Shown in pieces: positions 1-8,955 of a stretch of DNA of 64,000 bases (within the stretch, counting starts at the first letter, position 1; every line of letters begins with the position of its first letter). This DNA comes from Halobacteriovorax sp. GB3. Its GTDB lineage: Bacteria; Bdellovibrionota; Bacteriovoracia; Bacteriovoracales; Bacteriovoracaceae. A program made the position numbers and the translations under genes. The DNA lies in contig NZ_JAQSLN010000004.1 of assembly GCF_028649655.1 (NCBI RefSeq), positions 62,001-126,000 of the forward strand, read 5' to 3'. The notes under the pieces are model-generated. The model ran no database searches. It was given only the letters and a program-made list of their open reading frames with translations, and was not told where the DNA came from.

Positions 1-150
1 AGATAAAGAAGAGAACTTTCCGAGTAGATTTTCGTTTAAGACATCTCCCGCTTTTAAAACGCAGACACGTTTTCCTGATGCTTTTTTCCAAAAAACATCT
101 GCCGGAGAAATTTTGAAATTTTTCAAAGTGTCTATTGAATCAAATTGCAA
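1..150 (-). CDS. Unrecognised protein, N-terminal 50 residues (cut by window edge)
   Basis: An open frame runs off the left edge on the minus strand. I place the start at a TTG (148-150) because a GAGGA Shine-Dalgarno sits six bases upstream and a stop lies close upstream in frame. The visible protein is MQFDSIDTLKNF followed by a motif around SPADVFWKKASGK and VLKAGD. I do not recognise the family. The terminator at 239-267 separates it from the opp operon, so it is probably transcribed on its own. Confidence 0.6.
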   Translation of the reverse strand, partial: MQFDSIDTLKNFKISPADVFWKKASGKRVCVLKAGDVLNENLLGKFSSLS

Positions 151-238
151 TGTAAAGTCCTCAAAAAGTTAGAACGTTCTCCTTAACTTTTCGGCTCATC
201 TCCATTGAATTTAATGATAAAAATGATTTACTCAGGCA

Positions 239-267
239 TAAAAAAAGCCTCCTTAACGGAGGCTTTT
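239..267 (-). terminator. Rho-independent terminator of the opp operon
   Basis: Perfect 8-bp stem AAGCCTCC / GGAGGCTT (245-252 and 258-265) with a five-base loop. Read on the minus strand the stem is followed by a run of T. It lies just after the oppC stop. Confidence 0.9.
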
Positions 268-277
268 AGTTGGTTAT

Positions 278-1177
278 TTATGATTTACCTTTAAGCTTTG
301 GATCAAGTGCATCTCTTAGGGCATCCCCTAAAAGGTTAAAAGAAAGAACAACGACAAACATAGCAAGTGTTGCTCCAGCTAATTGCCACCATACTCCCCT
401 AGCAAGCTCAAGTTTTGCATCATCAATCATCGTTCCCCAACTTGGACGCCCTTGAACACCTAGTCCAAGGTAAGAGAGGATTACCTCTGATTTAATCGCC
501 GTTTGAAAAAGAAGAGAAAATTGAATAATAACAATATGAAACACGTTTGGAAGAATGTGTCTAAAGAGCTTTCTAAAGTTTCCACCACCAATAGAGGCAG
601 CAGCTTGAACATATTCTCTTTCCTTATGTCTCATAACTTCACCACGAATGAGGCGGCATACGTTTACCCAAGTTGTTAAACCTAGAGCAAGATAAACCGA
701 AGTTAAACCCTTCCCTAGAACATAAGTAATCGCAACAAGAAGCATGATATATGGAATAGATGTAAAAACAGTGTAAAACCAAACGATGAACTCATCGATT
801 TTACCACCAAAGTAACCAGCAGTTGCTCCTAGAACAACACCAATTGTAACAGCAATAGTCGCAGAGATAAGCCCTACAGACATCGCCACTTCTGTTCCCT
901 TTAAAACTTTAGAAACAACATCACGACCAAAAATATCTGTTCCAAGAAAGTGCTCAGCAGATGGTGGCATATAAGAAGAACCTACTTCTTGGGCCCAATC
1001 ACCAGCAACAATCCCTAGTCCAGATAGAAGTGCAATAAGTGCATAAAGAGTAACAATTGTAAGTGATACAATTGCAATTCTATCTTTCTTCAGTGTATCC
1101 CAAGCATGTCCCCAAAGAGATTTGGAATCTGCGATTTTCTTTTCTGTCGTCAATTTTTCAGCTACAGCTACAGACAT
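278..1177 (-). CDS. oppC: Peptide ABC transporter permease, OppC/DppC type
   Basis: Inner-membrane permease of an oligopeptide/dipeptide importer (299 aa). A cytoplasmic N-terminus precedes a first membrane helix at about residues 35-58. A periplasmic loop contains HFLGTDIFGRDV, typical of OppC/DppC, and about five more helices follow. The EAA loop that docks to the ATPase is visible as EYVQAAASIGG...HILPN. The gene follows oppB by 11 bases and is last in the operon. No OppD/OppF ATPase gene follows before the terminator, so the ATPases must be encoded elsewhere. The exact substrate (oligopeptide, dipeptide or other) cannot be read from sequence. Confidence 0.93.
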   Translation of the reverse strand: MSVAVAEKLTTEKKIADSKSLWGHAWDTLKKDRIAIVSLTIVTLYALIALLSGLGIVAGDWAQEVGSSYMPPSAEHFLGTDIFGRDVVSKVLKGTEVAMSVGLISATIAVTIGVVLGATAGYFGGKIDEFIVWFYTVFTSIPYIMLLVAITYVLGKGLTSVYLALGLTTWVNVCRLIRGEVMRHKEREYVQAAASIGGGNFRKLFRHILPNVFHIVIIQFSLLFQTAIKSEVILSYLGLGVQGRPSWGTMIDDAKLELARGVWWQLAGATLAMFVVVLSFNLLGDALRDALDPKLKGKS

Positions 1178-1188
1178 CTTCTCTCTCC

Positions 1189-2130
1189 TTATTTAAGACG
1201 AATTCTTGGATCAACAACTGTGTAGAGAACATCAGTAATGATCGTAAAGATAATATAAGCGACAGCAGATAATACTGTCATGGCCTTAATTACTGGGAAA
1301 TCAGATGCGTTAACCGCAGTAATTGTCATTGCCCCAAGACCAGGAATTGAAAAGAAACTCTCTAATAGAAGAGCTCCTAAAATCAAAAATGGTATTTGAA
1401 TAATGACATAAGTAATAATTGGAATCATTGCATTTTTTAGAATGTGCTTGAAAAGAATCTTCTTTTCACTCAATCCTTTAGCACGCGCTGTTCTTACATA
1501 GTCCTGGTAAACTTCATCAAGCATTACAGTTCTAAAGAAACGAACATCTGGACCAATCGCAAGAAAAACCCAAATCGTTACAGGTAGAATGATATAAGGA
1601 ACAAAGTAAGGAAATCCTGACTCATATCCTGAAATCTCAAACAGCCCTAACTCATAAGCAAAGAACCACTGACCAAAGAGAATGTAGGCAAGTGACGGAA
1701 TACTCATAAGTGCGACACATGTAATAACAGTTACACGGTCGAGAGCAGATCCTCTAAAGAATGAAACCATCAGTGAAATGATAATGGCCAAAATCGTAGA
1801 AATAACAAACGCTGGAACAGTCATTGTCATTGAAGGTACAGCTCCGAGTTTAATCATTTCGATAATCTCTTGTTTCGTTTGCCAAGAGCGTCCGAAGTCA
1901 AAAGTAAAAGCTGACTTAACAATATCAATATATTGTTCCCAGTATGGTTTATTCAATCCTAACTCACGTCTAACTTCTTCCATTTGCTGAAGAGTCGCAT
2001 GTTTTCCTAATAAGGACTGCGCCGGATCAGGAGCACAGACGTTGAAGATAAAGAAGATAATAAAACATACACCCAGGATTACTGGGATAACGTATAAAAT
2101 TCTTCGAAAAATGTATGACCAAATGTTCAC
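1189..2130 (-). CDS. oppB: Peptide ABC transporter permease, OppB/DppB type
   Basis: Inner-membrane partner permease of OppC (313 aa). The N-terminal helix YIFRRILYVIPVILGV is typical of OppB, and the EAA loop is DYVRTARAKGLSE...HILKN. About six membrane segments are visible. It lies between oppA and oppC in the same direction. The order oppA-oppB-oppC, binding protein first, is the usual one for the family. An imperfect hairpin sits in the oppA-oppB spacer (2150-2174). Confidence 0.93.
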   Translation of the reverse strand: MNIWSYIFRRILYVIPVILGVCFIIFFIFNVCAPDPAQSLLGKHATLQQMEEVRRELGLNKPYWEQYIDIVKSAFTFDFGRSWQTKQEIIEMIKLGAVPSMTMTVPAFVISTILAIIISLMVSFFRGSALDRVTVITCVALMSIPSLAYILFGQWFFAYELGLFEISGYESGFPYFVPYIILPVTIWVFLAIGPDVRFFRTVMLDEVYQDYVRTARAKGLSEKKILFKHILKNAMIPIITYVIIQIPFLILGALLLESFFSIPGLGAMTITAVNASDFPVIKAMTVLSAVAYIIFTIITDVLYTVVDPRIRLK

Positions 2131-2149
2131 ATGTTCACCTTTGTCGCGT

Positions 2150-2174
2150 TAACGATATTTTAAAATAGCCGTTA
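2150..2174 (-). promoter_or_regulatory. Intercistronic hairpin between oppA and oppB
   Basis: TAACG (2150-2154) pairs with CGTTA (2170-2174), enclosing ATTTT/AAAAT, so the spacer between the binding protein and the permeases can fold. Such spacers often raise the level of the abundant binding protein by mRNA stabilisation or partial termination. That role is inferred here. Confidence 0.45.
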
Positions 2175-2178
2175 GGCC

Positions 2179-3948
2179 CTAAAGTTTCTTTAGGACCTCA
2201 GCTTTAGCTTTTAGATCAATATCAAGATACTGAGCTTGACCAGCGTCAAAGTCAGTAGGGATAAAGTTTTTAAGAAAGCTATGCTTAACAGTAAAGTTTT
2301 GTCTGTGAACACCGTAAATAAGAGGGACTTCTTCAGCTGCCATTCTATTTAGCTTTTCATAAAGAGCTGTTCTCTCAGGTAAATCTTGCATAACTGTTGC
2401 TTTTTCGAAAAGTCTGTTGAAATCAGCATTATCGTATCCTGAACCGTTTGCACCTGGTGCTCTGTTTGGTCCATATAGAAGTTGAAGAAAGTTTTCAGCA
2501 TCTGGATAGTCTGCACCCCAAGCAATCCCCCACATCTGGATAGAACGCTTTTGAATTTTCTTTTGAAGCTCTGGCCAAGTATTTTGGATAACTTTGATGT
2601 TGATTCCAAGTTCAGCCATTTGCTTTTTAAAGTGCTCTGCTTGCTGTCTTGAAACTGTTGAACTTGGACAGTCGTAAGTAATCTCTGGAAGACCTTTACC
2701 CTCAGGGTATCCAGCTTTTGCTAAAAGTGCTTTTGCTTTTTCTAGGTCTTTTTCTCTATAAGGAGAAGTAAAGTTTTTCTCGTAACCAGCAATTCCCGGA
2801 GGAACGATTGACTGAGCTGGAAGAGACTTTCCATTGTAGAAAAGTTTATTTGACTCATGAACATCAACAGCAAGGGCCATGGCACGTCTCAAGTTAACAT
2901 TTTGGAAAAGCTTTAGATCGTGGTTGAACGCAGTGTAAGTAACATCTAGTGATGGAAGAATAGCAAGTTCAATTCCAAGCTTTGCAAGGTTACCTGTTAG
3001 TCCATTGTCAGGAGTAATTGCAGAATCAAAGTTATCCTTAGGAACCGAGATATAGTCGATTCTTCCCTTTTGGAAGTTAAGCCATCTTGGTTGAGATTCT
3101 TTCATTAAGTTTACAATTACTTTTTCAACTAGAGGAAGAGTCTTACCCTTGTTAGCTGCTTCAATTTCTTTGAATTGCTCAGAAGCACCTGTTGGGAAAA
3201 GTTTCTTTCTAAAATTTGGGTTCTTTGTATAAACAATCTTATTAGACTGTTGGTAAACAGGAAGAACAAATGGTCCTGTACCAACTGGGTGGTTAATAAA
3301 TTCCTTTCCATATTTTTCAACCGCTTCTTTTGCAACTGCAAATGTAAATGGCATTGCAAGAGAGTAAAGGAATTGTGGAAATGGCTTTGTAAGTTTAAAT
3401 TGAAGTGTATACTTATCTAGTGCTTGAAGACCTTCAATTTTCTCGCTGTAATCAACTGAATCTTTTTCAGCATTTTTTGCACGCCACTCATTAAGGCCAG
3501 CAATTTTACCGTCGATCATCCACCAACCAAGTCCTTGAAGTTTTGGATCTGCAAGTCTTTTGATTGAGTAAACGAAGTCTTCAGCAACGAGTTCACGTCC
3601 TTTTCCTTCTGGAAAAGCTGCATCGTCATGAAAAAGAACACCTTGTTTAATTTTAAAAGTATACGTTAGACCATCTTCTGAAACTGTTGGCATTGCTTCA
3701 GCAAGGTTTGGTGTAAGAGTGTATGGTCTCTGTAAGTAGTGATACTCAAGGAGCCCCTCGTAAACACGAGCAACTTCGCTTGAAGAGTAAAGGTCGTTGG
3801 CATAGATTGGATCTAGACCTTTGATTTCAGCAGTAACTGCTAAGTTAAGTACTTTCTCATCTAGGTTTTGTTTCTTAGTACAAGATTGGAACCCAAGAGT
3901 AAGTAGAAGTGAAAGAGCAAGAAAGCTCAAGTTTTTCAAATTTCTCAT
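2179..3948 (-). CDS. oppA: Peptide-binding lipoprotein of the Opp transporter (SBP family 5)
   Basis: Extracytoplasmic solute-binding protein (589 aa) that captures peptides for OppBC. The N-terminus is a lipoprotein signal peptide with lipobox LGFQSC, so it should be lipid-anchored. Family features include LNLAVTAEIKGLDP near the start, ARVYEGLLEY, TYTFKIKQGVLFHDD and a C-terminal YPDAENFLQLLYG region, all typical of the OppA/DppA/nickel-binding superfamily. The start ATG is preceded by GGGATGAG. It is first in the oppABC operon. Confidence 0.93.
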   Translation of the reverse strand: MRNLKNLSFLALSLLLTLGFQSCTKKQNLDEKVLNLAVTAEIKGLDPIYANDLYSSSEVARVYEGLLEYHYLQRPYTLTPNLAEAMPTVSEDGLTYTFKIKQGVLFHDDAAFPEGKGRELVAEDFVYSIKRLADPKLQGLGWWMIDGKIAGLNEWRAKNAEKDSVDYSEKIEGLQALDKYTLQFKLTKPFPQFLYSLAMPFTFAVAKEAVEKYGKEFINHPVGTGPFVLPVYQQSNKIVYTKNPNFRKKLFPTGASEQFKEIEAANKGKTLPLVEKVIVNLMKESQPRWLNFQKGRIDYISVPKDNFDSAITPDNGLTGNLAKLGIELAILPSLDVTYTAFNHDLKLFQNVNLRRAMALAVDVHESNKLFYNGKSLPAQSIVPPGIAGYEKNFTSPYREKDLEKAKALLAKAGYPEGKGLPEITYDCPSSTVSRQQAEHFKKQMAELGINIKVIQNTWPELQKKIQKRSIQMWGIAWGADYPDAENFLQLLYGPNRAPGANGSGYDNADFNRLFEKATVMQDLPERTALYEKLNRMAAEEVPLIYGVHRQNFTVKHSFLKNFIPTDFDAGQAQYLDIDLKAKAEVLKKL

Positions 3949-4001
3949 ATCTCATCCCCATGAAGTTTTGGTTCAATAAAGAACAATTAGGAATCTATAT
4001 A

Positions 4002-4019
4002 AAAAAAGTCACCTTTTTT
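4002..4019 (-). terminator. Weak terminator-like hairpin after the 4057 gene
   Basis: AAAAAAG / CTTTTTT (4002-4008 and 4013-4019). On the minus strand the loop is GTGA, a GNRA tetraloop, and T residues follow. It is mostly A-T paired, so it may terminate weakly. It lies between the small lipoprotein gene and oppA. Confidence 0.45.
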
Positions 4020-4056
4020 CCACTGAAAATATTAGTGTTAGGAAACCGTGCGCCAT

Positions 4057-4752
4057 TTATTGCGCATAGCATTTCGACATGAGAAGCTCTAAACGAAGGG
4101 AGGAACGCCAATCCTGGTTAGAGTCAAAATATTTAATATCGATTTTTTCGGCATGCGTAGCGTTGAGATTTTCTAGTTTAACTTCAAATTTTCCAAGAGC
4201 GAGACTACGACTCAAAGCAAAACTCTTCTTATCTTGACTCAGCACATAAACCTTATTTTCAAAAGTACACGAGTCACTCTCCTTGCAAATTGCAAGTTTC
4301 GGACTTTGAAGTAAGCGGATAAATGAATTGAGTTCTTTTAAAAAGATCATGGCCTTTTTCTTTTCGCTTCCACTTAGCTTTTTGATTGTTGCTGGAAATG
4401 AGCCTTTCACGAATTGTTTTTTAGGATCGAGTGAAATTTCAATATCCTCTTCTCCATGTAAGGGAAAAAAGACCGACATGGCCCAAAGAGACTTTTCTTT
4501 TTCTAAGAACGTTTCATAGGAAAAGACCTGTTTACTGTCTTTGTAGGAAACTCGTCCCTTTCCTTCTTGGTTAGAGCAAAAATAAGAAAGCCCCTTCTGT
4601 ATATCTAGGGGCTCTTTAATAGTAAATTGAGTACATGATTGGATGAAAAGAAGGCCAGTAAGAATTAGTCCTCGATTGAAGCAGGAAGACGCAAGTTCTC
4701 TAGTGCTTCTAGTTCTTTGATTACATCTGCTTTTTCTGAATCGAGTTTGCAA
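4057..4752 (-). CDS. Putative small lipoprotein of unknown function
   Basis: Unrecognised 231-aa frame. A basic N-terminal stretch leads into GLILTGLLFIQSC, which looks like a lipobox. The remainder is polar, with CKESDSC in the second half and a C-terminal MSKCYAQ. The only ordinary start upstream of the signal peptide is a TTG at 4752 with GGAGG ten bases before it, which makes the gene overlap the end of the TPR gene by 88 bases. A start closer to the signal peptide would need a rare codon, so the N-terminus is uncertain. The close overlap suggests translation coupled to the TPR lipoprotein. Confidence 0.7.
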   Translation of the reverse strand: MQTRFRKSRCNQRTRSTRELASSCFNRGLILTGLLFIQSCTQFTIKEPLDIQKGLSYFCSNQEGKGRVSYKDSKQVFSYETFLEKEKSLWAMSVFFPLHGEEDIEISLDPKKQFVKGSFPATIKKLSGSEKKKAMIFLKELNSFIRLLQSPKLAICKESDSCTFENKVYVLSQDKKSFALSRSLALGKFEVKLENLNATHAEKIDIKYFDSNQDWRSSLRLELLMSKCYAQ

Positions 4753-6542
4753 TTTCTTAATGCCTCCACATAATATTTCTTCGCTTGATCGTATTTTTTC
4801 ATTTCTTTATAGATCATGGCAAGGTGTTTGGAGATAACTGAGTCTGATTTATCTACTAACTTCCACGCTTTCTTAATTTCGCGGTATGCCTTCTTAATAT
4901 TGCCTGTTTTGTAATAGTACCATCCTAAAGAGTCACGAATATAGCCATCATCAGGTTTAAGCTGAACGGCTTTAGCAATATACTCAAATGCCTTTTTCAA
5001 ATCATCACCGCGCTCTAGCATTGAGTAACCAAGAAAGTTAAGTGCATTTGCATTATTTGGATTGAGTTCCAACATTCTTTTAATAATTGTTCTAGCTTTT
5101 AAGAACTCATTATTCTTTTCATAAAGAGCTGCAAGATAGTAATCGTGACCTTCATTAAAGTCTTTCTCTGTTTTTACAGACTCAACAGCGCTAATGGCCT
5201 CTGCAAGCTGATGATTATTTTCATAAAAACCAGCGAGAATCACTTTCATCTCAACTTTAAGTTCAGCGTGAGCACCGGCTTTCTTTTCAACAAATGATTT
5301 GAAGCGATCAATCTCTGCCGTTTCTCCCTTTTCCATATCTCTATGTGCAAAAACATTGAGAATCTGAGCAATTTGAAGCGAACTATCCATATAAAGACTG
5401 CTCGTTTCAGGAATACGGTTAAAGTATTCAAGAGATTTTTCAAATTCTTTTGTTTGTTGATAGAGAGAACCTAGGTAGTAAAGAATTTTATCTGAATCAG
5501 GTACTGAAGCGAGAATCTCTTTAAAGACACCTTTAGCATCATCATATCTTCTAGCGTCAGTATAGAGAATCCCTAGGCGAACCTTTAGGTTTAGATCATT
5601 TGAGTCTAAATTAGATAGTCTTTCAGCATAAGGAATGACTTCTCTTATCTTCCCTTCTTCAAATAGCAGATTCACCATGCGAGAAAGTACACTATAGCTA
5701 TTCTTATTTCTCTTTAAGAATTCAGTATAAAGTTTCTGTGCTCTTTTTGAGTCACCTTTTTCTTCATAGTAAATTCCAAGTGCATTAACAGCTTGGTAAT
5801 AATCTGGATCTACTTTTAAAGCTTCACGAAAGTATTTCGCTGCTCTTTCGAATTTCTTCTCAGTTACAGCAATCTTTCCTTTATAGTAAGAGAAAATTGC
5901 TTTTCTTTCATGTTTCTGACACTTCGATAAAAGGCTCATTGCCTTCTTATAGGCCTTATCGATAGCATAGGACTTAGCAAGAAAGACGCAAGCTTCTTCA
6001 TTGCCCTTATCTTTAGTAAGTATTTCTTTATAAGTTTTCTGTGCAAGCTCCGCATCATTTGTCGCAGTATAAACACCTGCTAAAATAAGTGAGAGTGTTT
6101 CATCAAAATGTCTCTCTTTCTGTAAACGAACGAGAAGTTTTTTCGCTTCATCCATTTGGCCCGAGCGAATAAGCTCAACTGCATAGCGCTTTCCAATATA
6201 AGTATCTTTTGGATTTAATGCATAGACATGCTTAAAGATAATTGAAGCCGCTTTCGAGTCTCCACGAACCGAAGCGTCACTTCCCTTAATAAATAAATCA
6301 CCCGATAGAAATTTAACCGCTGGAGGTCCTTGTGTTCTGGCCTCTTCAACAACTTTTGAGAGTCCATAATCGACACTCTCCCAAGACTGTTGAACGATAT
6401 TTCTCTTCACTTCGGCCTTAGATTTAAGATCTGGAGTTTTTAGACTTTCACTCTTGTTTGACTGAAGGCCTGAGCAGCCAACTGCAATAAGAAGAAGTGA
6501 TGTGAATTTAATTGATTTTTCGATTTTTGTCTTAAAATGCAT
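4665..6542 (-). CDS. TPR-repeat lipoprotein
   Basis: Tetratricopeptide-repeat protein (625 aa from the chosen start). I start at MHFKTKIEKS (6542) because AAGGGAA lies just upstream and this gives a clean lipoprotein signal peptide ending LLLIAVGC; a start 16 codons earlier would bury it. TPR motifs recur throughout, for example AVNALGIYYEEKGD, YYLGSLYQQTKEF, ALNFLGYSMLERGD and IRDSLGWYYYKTGN. TPR arrays are protein-docking scaffolds, and a lipidated one probably works at the cell envelope. The partner is unknown. It appears to form a two-gene unit with the downstream putative lipoprotein. Confidence 0.9.
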   Translation of the reverse strand: MHFKTKIEKSIKFTSLLLIAVGCSGLQSNKSESLKTPDLKSKAEVKRNIVQQSWESVDYGLSKVVEEARTQGPPAVKFLSGDLFIKGSDASVRGDSKAASIIFKHVYALNPKDTYIGKRYAVELIRSGQMDEAKKLLVRLQKERHFDETLSLILAGVYTATNDAELAQKTYKEILTKDKGNEEACVFLAKSYAIDKAYKKAMSLLSKCQKHERKAIFSYYKGKIAVTEKKFERAAKYFREALKVDPDYYQAVNALGIYYEEKGDSKRAQKLYTEFLKRNKNSYSVLSRMVNLLFEEGKIREVIPYAERLSNLDSNDLNLKVRLGILYTDARRYDDAKGVFKEILASVPDSDKILYYLGSLYQQTKEFEKSLEYFNRIPETSSLYMDSSLQIAQILNVFAHRDMEKGETAEIDRFKSFVEKKAGAHAELKVEMKVILAGFYENNHQLAEAISAVESVKTEKDFNEGHDYYLAALYEKNNEFLKARTIIKRMLELNPNNANALNFLGYSMLERGDDLKKAFEYIAKAVQLKPDDGYIRDSLGWYYYKTGNIKKAYREIKKAWKLVDKSDSVISKHLAMIYKEMKKYDQAKKYYVEALRNCKLDSEKADVIKELEALENLRLPASIED

Positions 6543-7047
6543 CCAATTCCCTTTGGCCATAAGCGGATTCCATGTATGCTTTTCGACCAAATCCTATCAA
6601 ACTTAACCCTTTTCTTTAGCTTGTAGCGCGCCATTCCAAAGGCTTTTACTCAGGTTTTATTCTAACACCAAAACCAAGGAAACATTTCAATTCCATGTCA
6701 ATCTTGTGTAAATAGCTGTTTTTAACGCAATAATAAAAAAATCTGATGCGGTGTAAGAAAAAAGCCTCCATTTGATCTTGACAGTATTCTCGCAAAACTG
6801 CTAATCATTGGGGCGCCAAACAAAAGGATCGTGTTGATTTATTTAGTGGCTCTAGGTGAGCTGTAACTATATGAAATCTAAAGAATTTCTTAGCGAGTTC
6901 TTTTTACAGGTGTGAATTGAAAATTATACACTTCGCTTTCGACAGTAAGCACTACATGCTATCTAATGTTCGCGGGGTTAGCTACTACTAAACATATATT
7001 TAGTAATTTCGTTTTTAGGATAAAATCTTTCGACATAGGGGAAGGAA
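6543..7047. other. 505-bp non-coding gap
   Basis: No convincing coding frame on either strand. Visible elements are: a perfect TTGACA on the plus strand (6778-6783) and one on the minus strand (6696-6701), neither with a good -10 at 16-18 bp; an AAAGAA/TTCTTT hairpin followed by T residues (6880-6905); a TACTAAA/TTTAGTA hairpin (6986-7005); and a nine-base direct repeat CTTTCGACA (6936-6944 and 7027-7035). It must hold the divergent promoters of the TPR gene and the PhaR-led operon. It could also encode a small RNA. Confidence 0.6.
6986..7016 (+). promoter_or_regulatory. Hairpin with T-run in the leader of the PhaR-like gene
   Basis: TACTAAA (6986-6992) and TTTAGTA (6999-7005) form a perfect 7-bp stem with a six-base loop. 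GTTTTT (7011-7016) follows shortly after. It lies 30 bases upstream of the start codon and could be an attenuator, an operator or the end of a small transcript. The function is not determined. Confidence 0.4.
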
Positions 7048-7431
7048 ATGAACGACGTTAGAATTATCAAAAGATACCAAAACCGTAAGCTTTATGACAC
7101 TCATCAAAGCTGCTATGTGACTCTTGAAGAGATCGCTCAGATCATCAGAGAAGGTCACGAGATTCAAGTAATCGATAACAAGACTAAGAACGACATTACA
7201 TACATGACTCAAATTCAACTTCTTTTTGATCAAGAAAAGAAATCGACTAAAGCTGGTGATGTAGATCTTCTTAAAAGAGTTATCCGTTCAGAAGAAGGGA
7301 CATTTACAGGACACATTAGAGGTCTTGAAGGTACTTCAACTGAAGTTACTCCAGAAGTTAACGAGTTCAATGCTTTCCAAGCAAATACAGAACTAAACTC
7401 TTCTATTGAAACACCGAGCACTTTGAACTAA
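7048..7431 (+). CDS. PHB/PHA accumulation regulator-like DNA-binding protein (PhaR family)
   Basis: 127-aa protein whose first 60 residues match the PhaR DNA-binding domain: IIKRYQNRKLYDT, then YVTLEEIAQIIREG, then IQVIDNKTKNDIT. In PHA producers PhaR represses phasin genes and senses the polymer. Here no PHA synthase, phasin or depolymerase gene is nearby, so a broader regulatory role is likely. The C-terminal half is short, Thr/Glu-rich and not conserved. GGGGAAGGAA lies directly before the ATG. It is the first gene of the seven-gene operon to 13821. Confidence 0.85.
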   Translation: MNDVRIIKRYQNRKLYDTHQSCYVTLEEIAQIIREGHEIQVIDNKTKNDITYMTQIQLLFDQEKKSTKAGDVDLLKRVIRSEEGTFTGHIRGLEGTSTEVTPEVNEFNAFQANTELNSSIETPSTLN

Positions 7432-7473
7432 TATTATCTTAATATTATTAGTTTTTAGTCGAGTGTTTTCAAT

Positions 7474-8145
7474 ATGTTAAAAAAGACAAACAAAGTTCTA
7501 AAAAATATCATAACGCCTGCCTTCATTCTTTGTGCAGGCGTTTCTTTTGCCAAACCAACGATCAAAGGTCTTACTTCAGGAAATAAAGCCGAGCAGGTTA
7601 AATCTGATGTAAAAGACGCCAAACGCAGAGCTGAGCGCCGTATTCCTGGCAAGCTTAAAGTTCATTCTGCTGGTCTAGGTATAGGTCAAACATTCCTTGC
7701 AGGTGATTTTGATGACAATGGTGATGATAAAATCACTTTTGATCTCTTCTATAACTACTCTGCAAGTTACTCATTTGATTTCATGGCCAATGCCCACTAC
7801 TCTTCTCACAAATTCAAAGGAAGAAAAGTAGAACTCTCTGGAGTTGCCCTTGGTATTAAAGGAAAGGTTTTCCAGATGGATGCCTTCTCACCATTTGTTT
7901 ACGGTGGTCTAGGTTTCTACCAACCAAAAGTAAGAAGAATGCAAGCTGATGAGCTCATGGATTCTGAGTCGAAGGTTGTCTTTGGATACCACTTTGGAGC
8001 TGGGATTGATCTAGAACTTAACAACAGATTTACTGTTGGAGTTATGGCCCACCTTCACAATCCATTTGATGTTAGCCAAGAAAATCAAGAAGAAGTTGAA
8101 GGAGCTTATCACAAGCTCATGATGACTTGCTTCTACAAGTTCTAA
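7474..8145 (+). CDS. Outer-membrane beta-barrel protein
   Basis: 223-aa protein with a Sec signal peptide ending at SFA|KP (about residue 26), a charged linker rich in Lys/Arg, then alternating aromatic beta-strands (FDLFYNYSASYSFDF, FSPFVYGGLGFYQP) and a C-terminal Phe in CFYKF, the usual BAM recognition end. The size fits an eight-stranded OmpA/OmpW-like barrel. The substrate is unknown. It lies 42 bases after the PhaR-like gene and six before the first ArsA-like ATPase. Confidence 0.8.
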   Translation: MLKKTNKVLKNIITPAFILCAGVSFAKPTIKGLTSGNKAEQVKSDVKDAKRRAERRIPGKLKVHSAGLGIGQTFLAGDFDDNGDDKITFDLFYNYSASYSFDFMANAHYSSHKFKGRKVELSGVALGIKGKVFQMDAFSPFVYGGLGFYQPKVRRMQADELMDSESKVVFGYHFGAGIDLELNNRFTVGVMAHLHNPFDVSQENQEEVEGAYHKLMMTCFYKF

Positions 8146-8151
8146 GGAACG

Positions 8152-8955
8152 ATGGCCTCGCAAGCTAGAATCTACATTTTCACCGGTAAAGGTGGTGTGG
8201 GAAAAACAACTCTTGCCGAGGCCATGACTCTTCATCTCCACCAGCAAGGTAAAAAAGTTTTCTATTCAGATTTCGACCAAGCTCAAAATCGAGAAACTCT
8301 AAAAAAGTTGAATATACCGACTCTCGATCTCAATATTGAAGACTCGGCCCTCGAATATATTGCGAGAAAACTGAACTCTAAAACAATTGCTAGCTGGATT
8401 ATGAAGACTCCTTTCTTCTCTTCCCTTTTTAAAATGGTTCCTGGTCTCGCCAACATGATCTTATTAGGTCATATGATCGACCTTTTAGAATCTGATCCCG
8501 ATCTAACCATTGTTTTAGACAGTCCTTCTTCTGGACACGCTTTAACAATGCTTGAATCTCCCTTTAACTTTAAAGATATGTTCGGCTCAGGACTCATTGT
8601 TGAAGATATAATGCGTATGGAACGTTTTATAGCTGGAGATAATAACTTTTCAATTTCAATTCTTTCACTACCAAGCCTGATGGCCGTAACTGAAGCTGTA
8701 GAATTACAAAAGTCAATTCAGTCGCTTGGTTTTAAAGATACAAATGTCATTGCCAACGATATTTACAGCCTTTCTCAGGAAATTATTGAGAATAAAGATG
8801 AGCTTCCAGAGTTTATGTTAACGAAACTTCAACTTGAACAAGAGGTTTCAGCAACACTAAAAGAGACAAAGAAATTAGAGCTACCTCATTATTTTAATAA
8901 CAATAGTTCTGAAGTCGTTAAAGAGATTTCCCTAAAACTGGGAGAGATACTTTGA
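8152..8955 (+). CDS. ArsA/Get3-like ATPase, first copy
   Basis: 267-aa P-loop ATPase of the SIMIBI class. The deviant Walker A FTGKGGVGKTT is at about residues 10-20, the switch-like aspartate in YSDFDQ, and the ArsA signature region appears as LDSPSSGHALTML. It is shorter and more divergent than the next gene. Related proteins drive arsenite efflux (ArsA) or tail-anchored protein delivery (Get3). No arsB, arsC or arsR is present, so arsenic resistance is not supported. It overlaps the next gene by four bases (TTGA), so the pair is translationally coupled and may form a heterodimer. Confidence 0.85.
   Translation: MASQARIYIFTGKGGVGKTTLAEAMTLHLHQQGKKVFYSDFDQAQNRETLKKLNIPTLDLNIEDSALEYIARKLNSKTIASWIMKTPFFSSLFKMVPGLANMILLGHMIDLLESDPDLTIVLDSPSSGHALTMLESPFNFKDMFGSGLIVEDIMRMERFIAGDNNFSISILSLPSLMAVTEAVELQKSIQSLGFKDTNVIANDIYSLSQEIIENKDELPEFMLTKLQLEQEVSATLKETKKLELPHYFNNNSSEVVKEISLKLGEIL

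Noticed and set aside
6800-7047. tmRNA, 6S RNA or 4.5S RNA in the long gap
   Set aside because: No tRNA-like T-loop and CCA end, no ANDENYALAA-type tag frame, and no 6S or SRP core; only short hairpins are seen.
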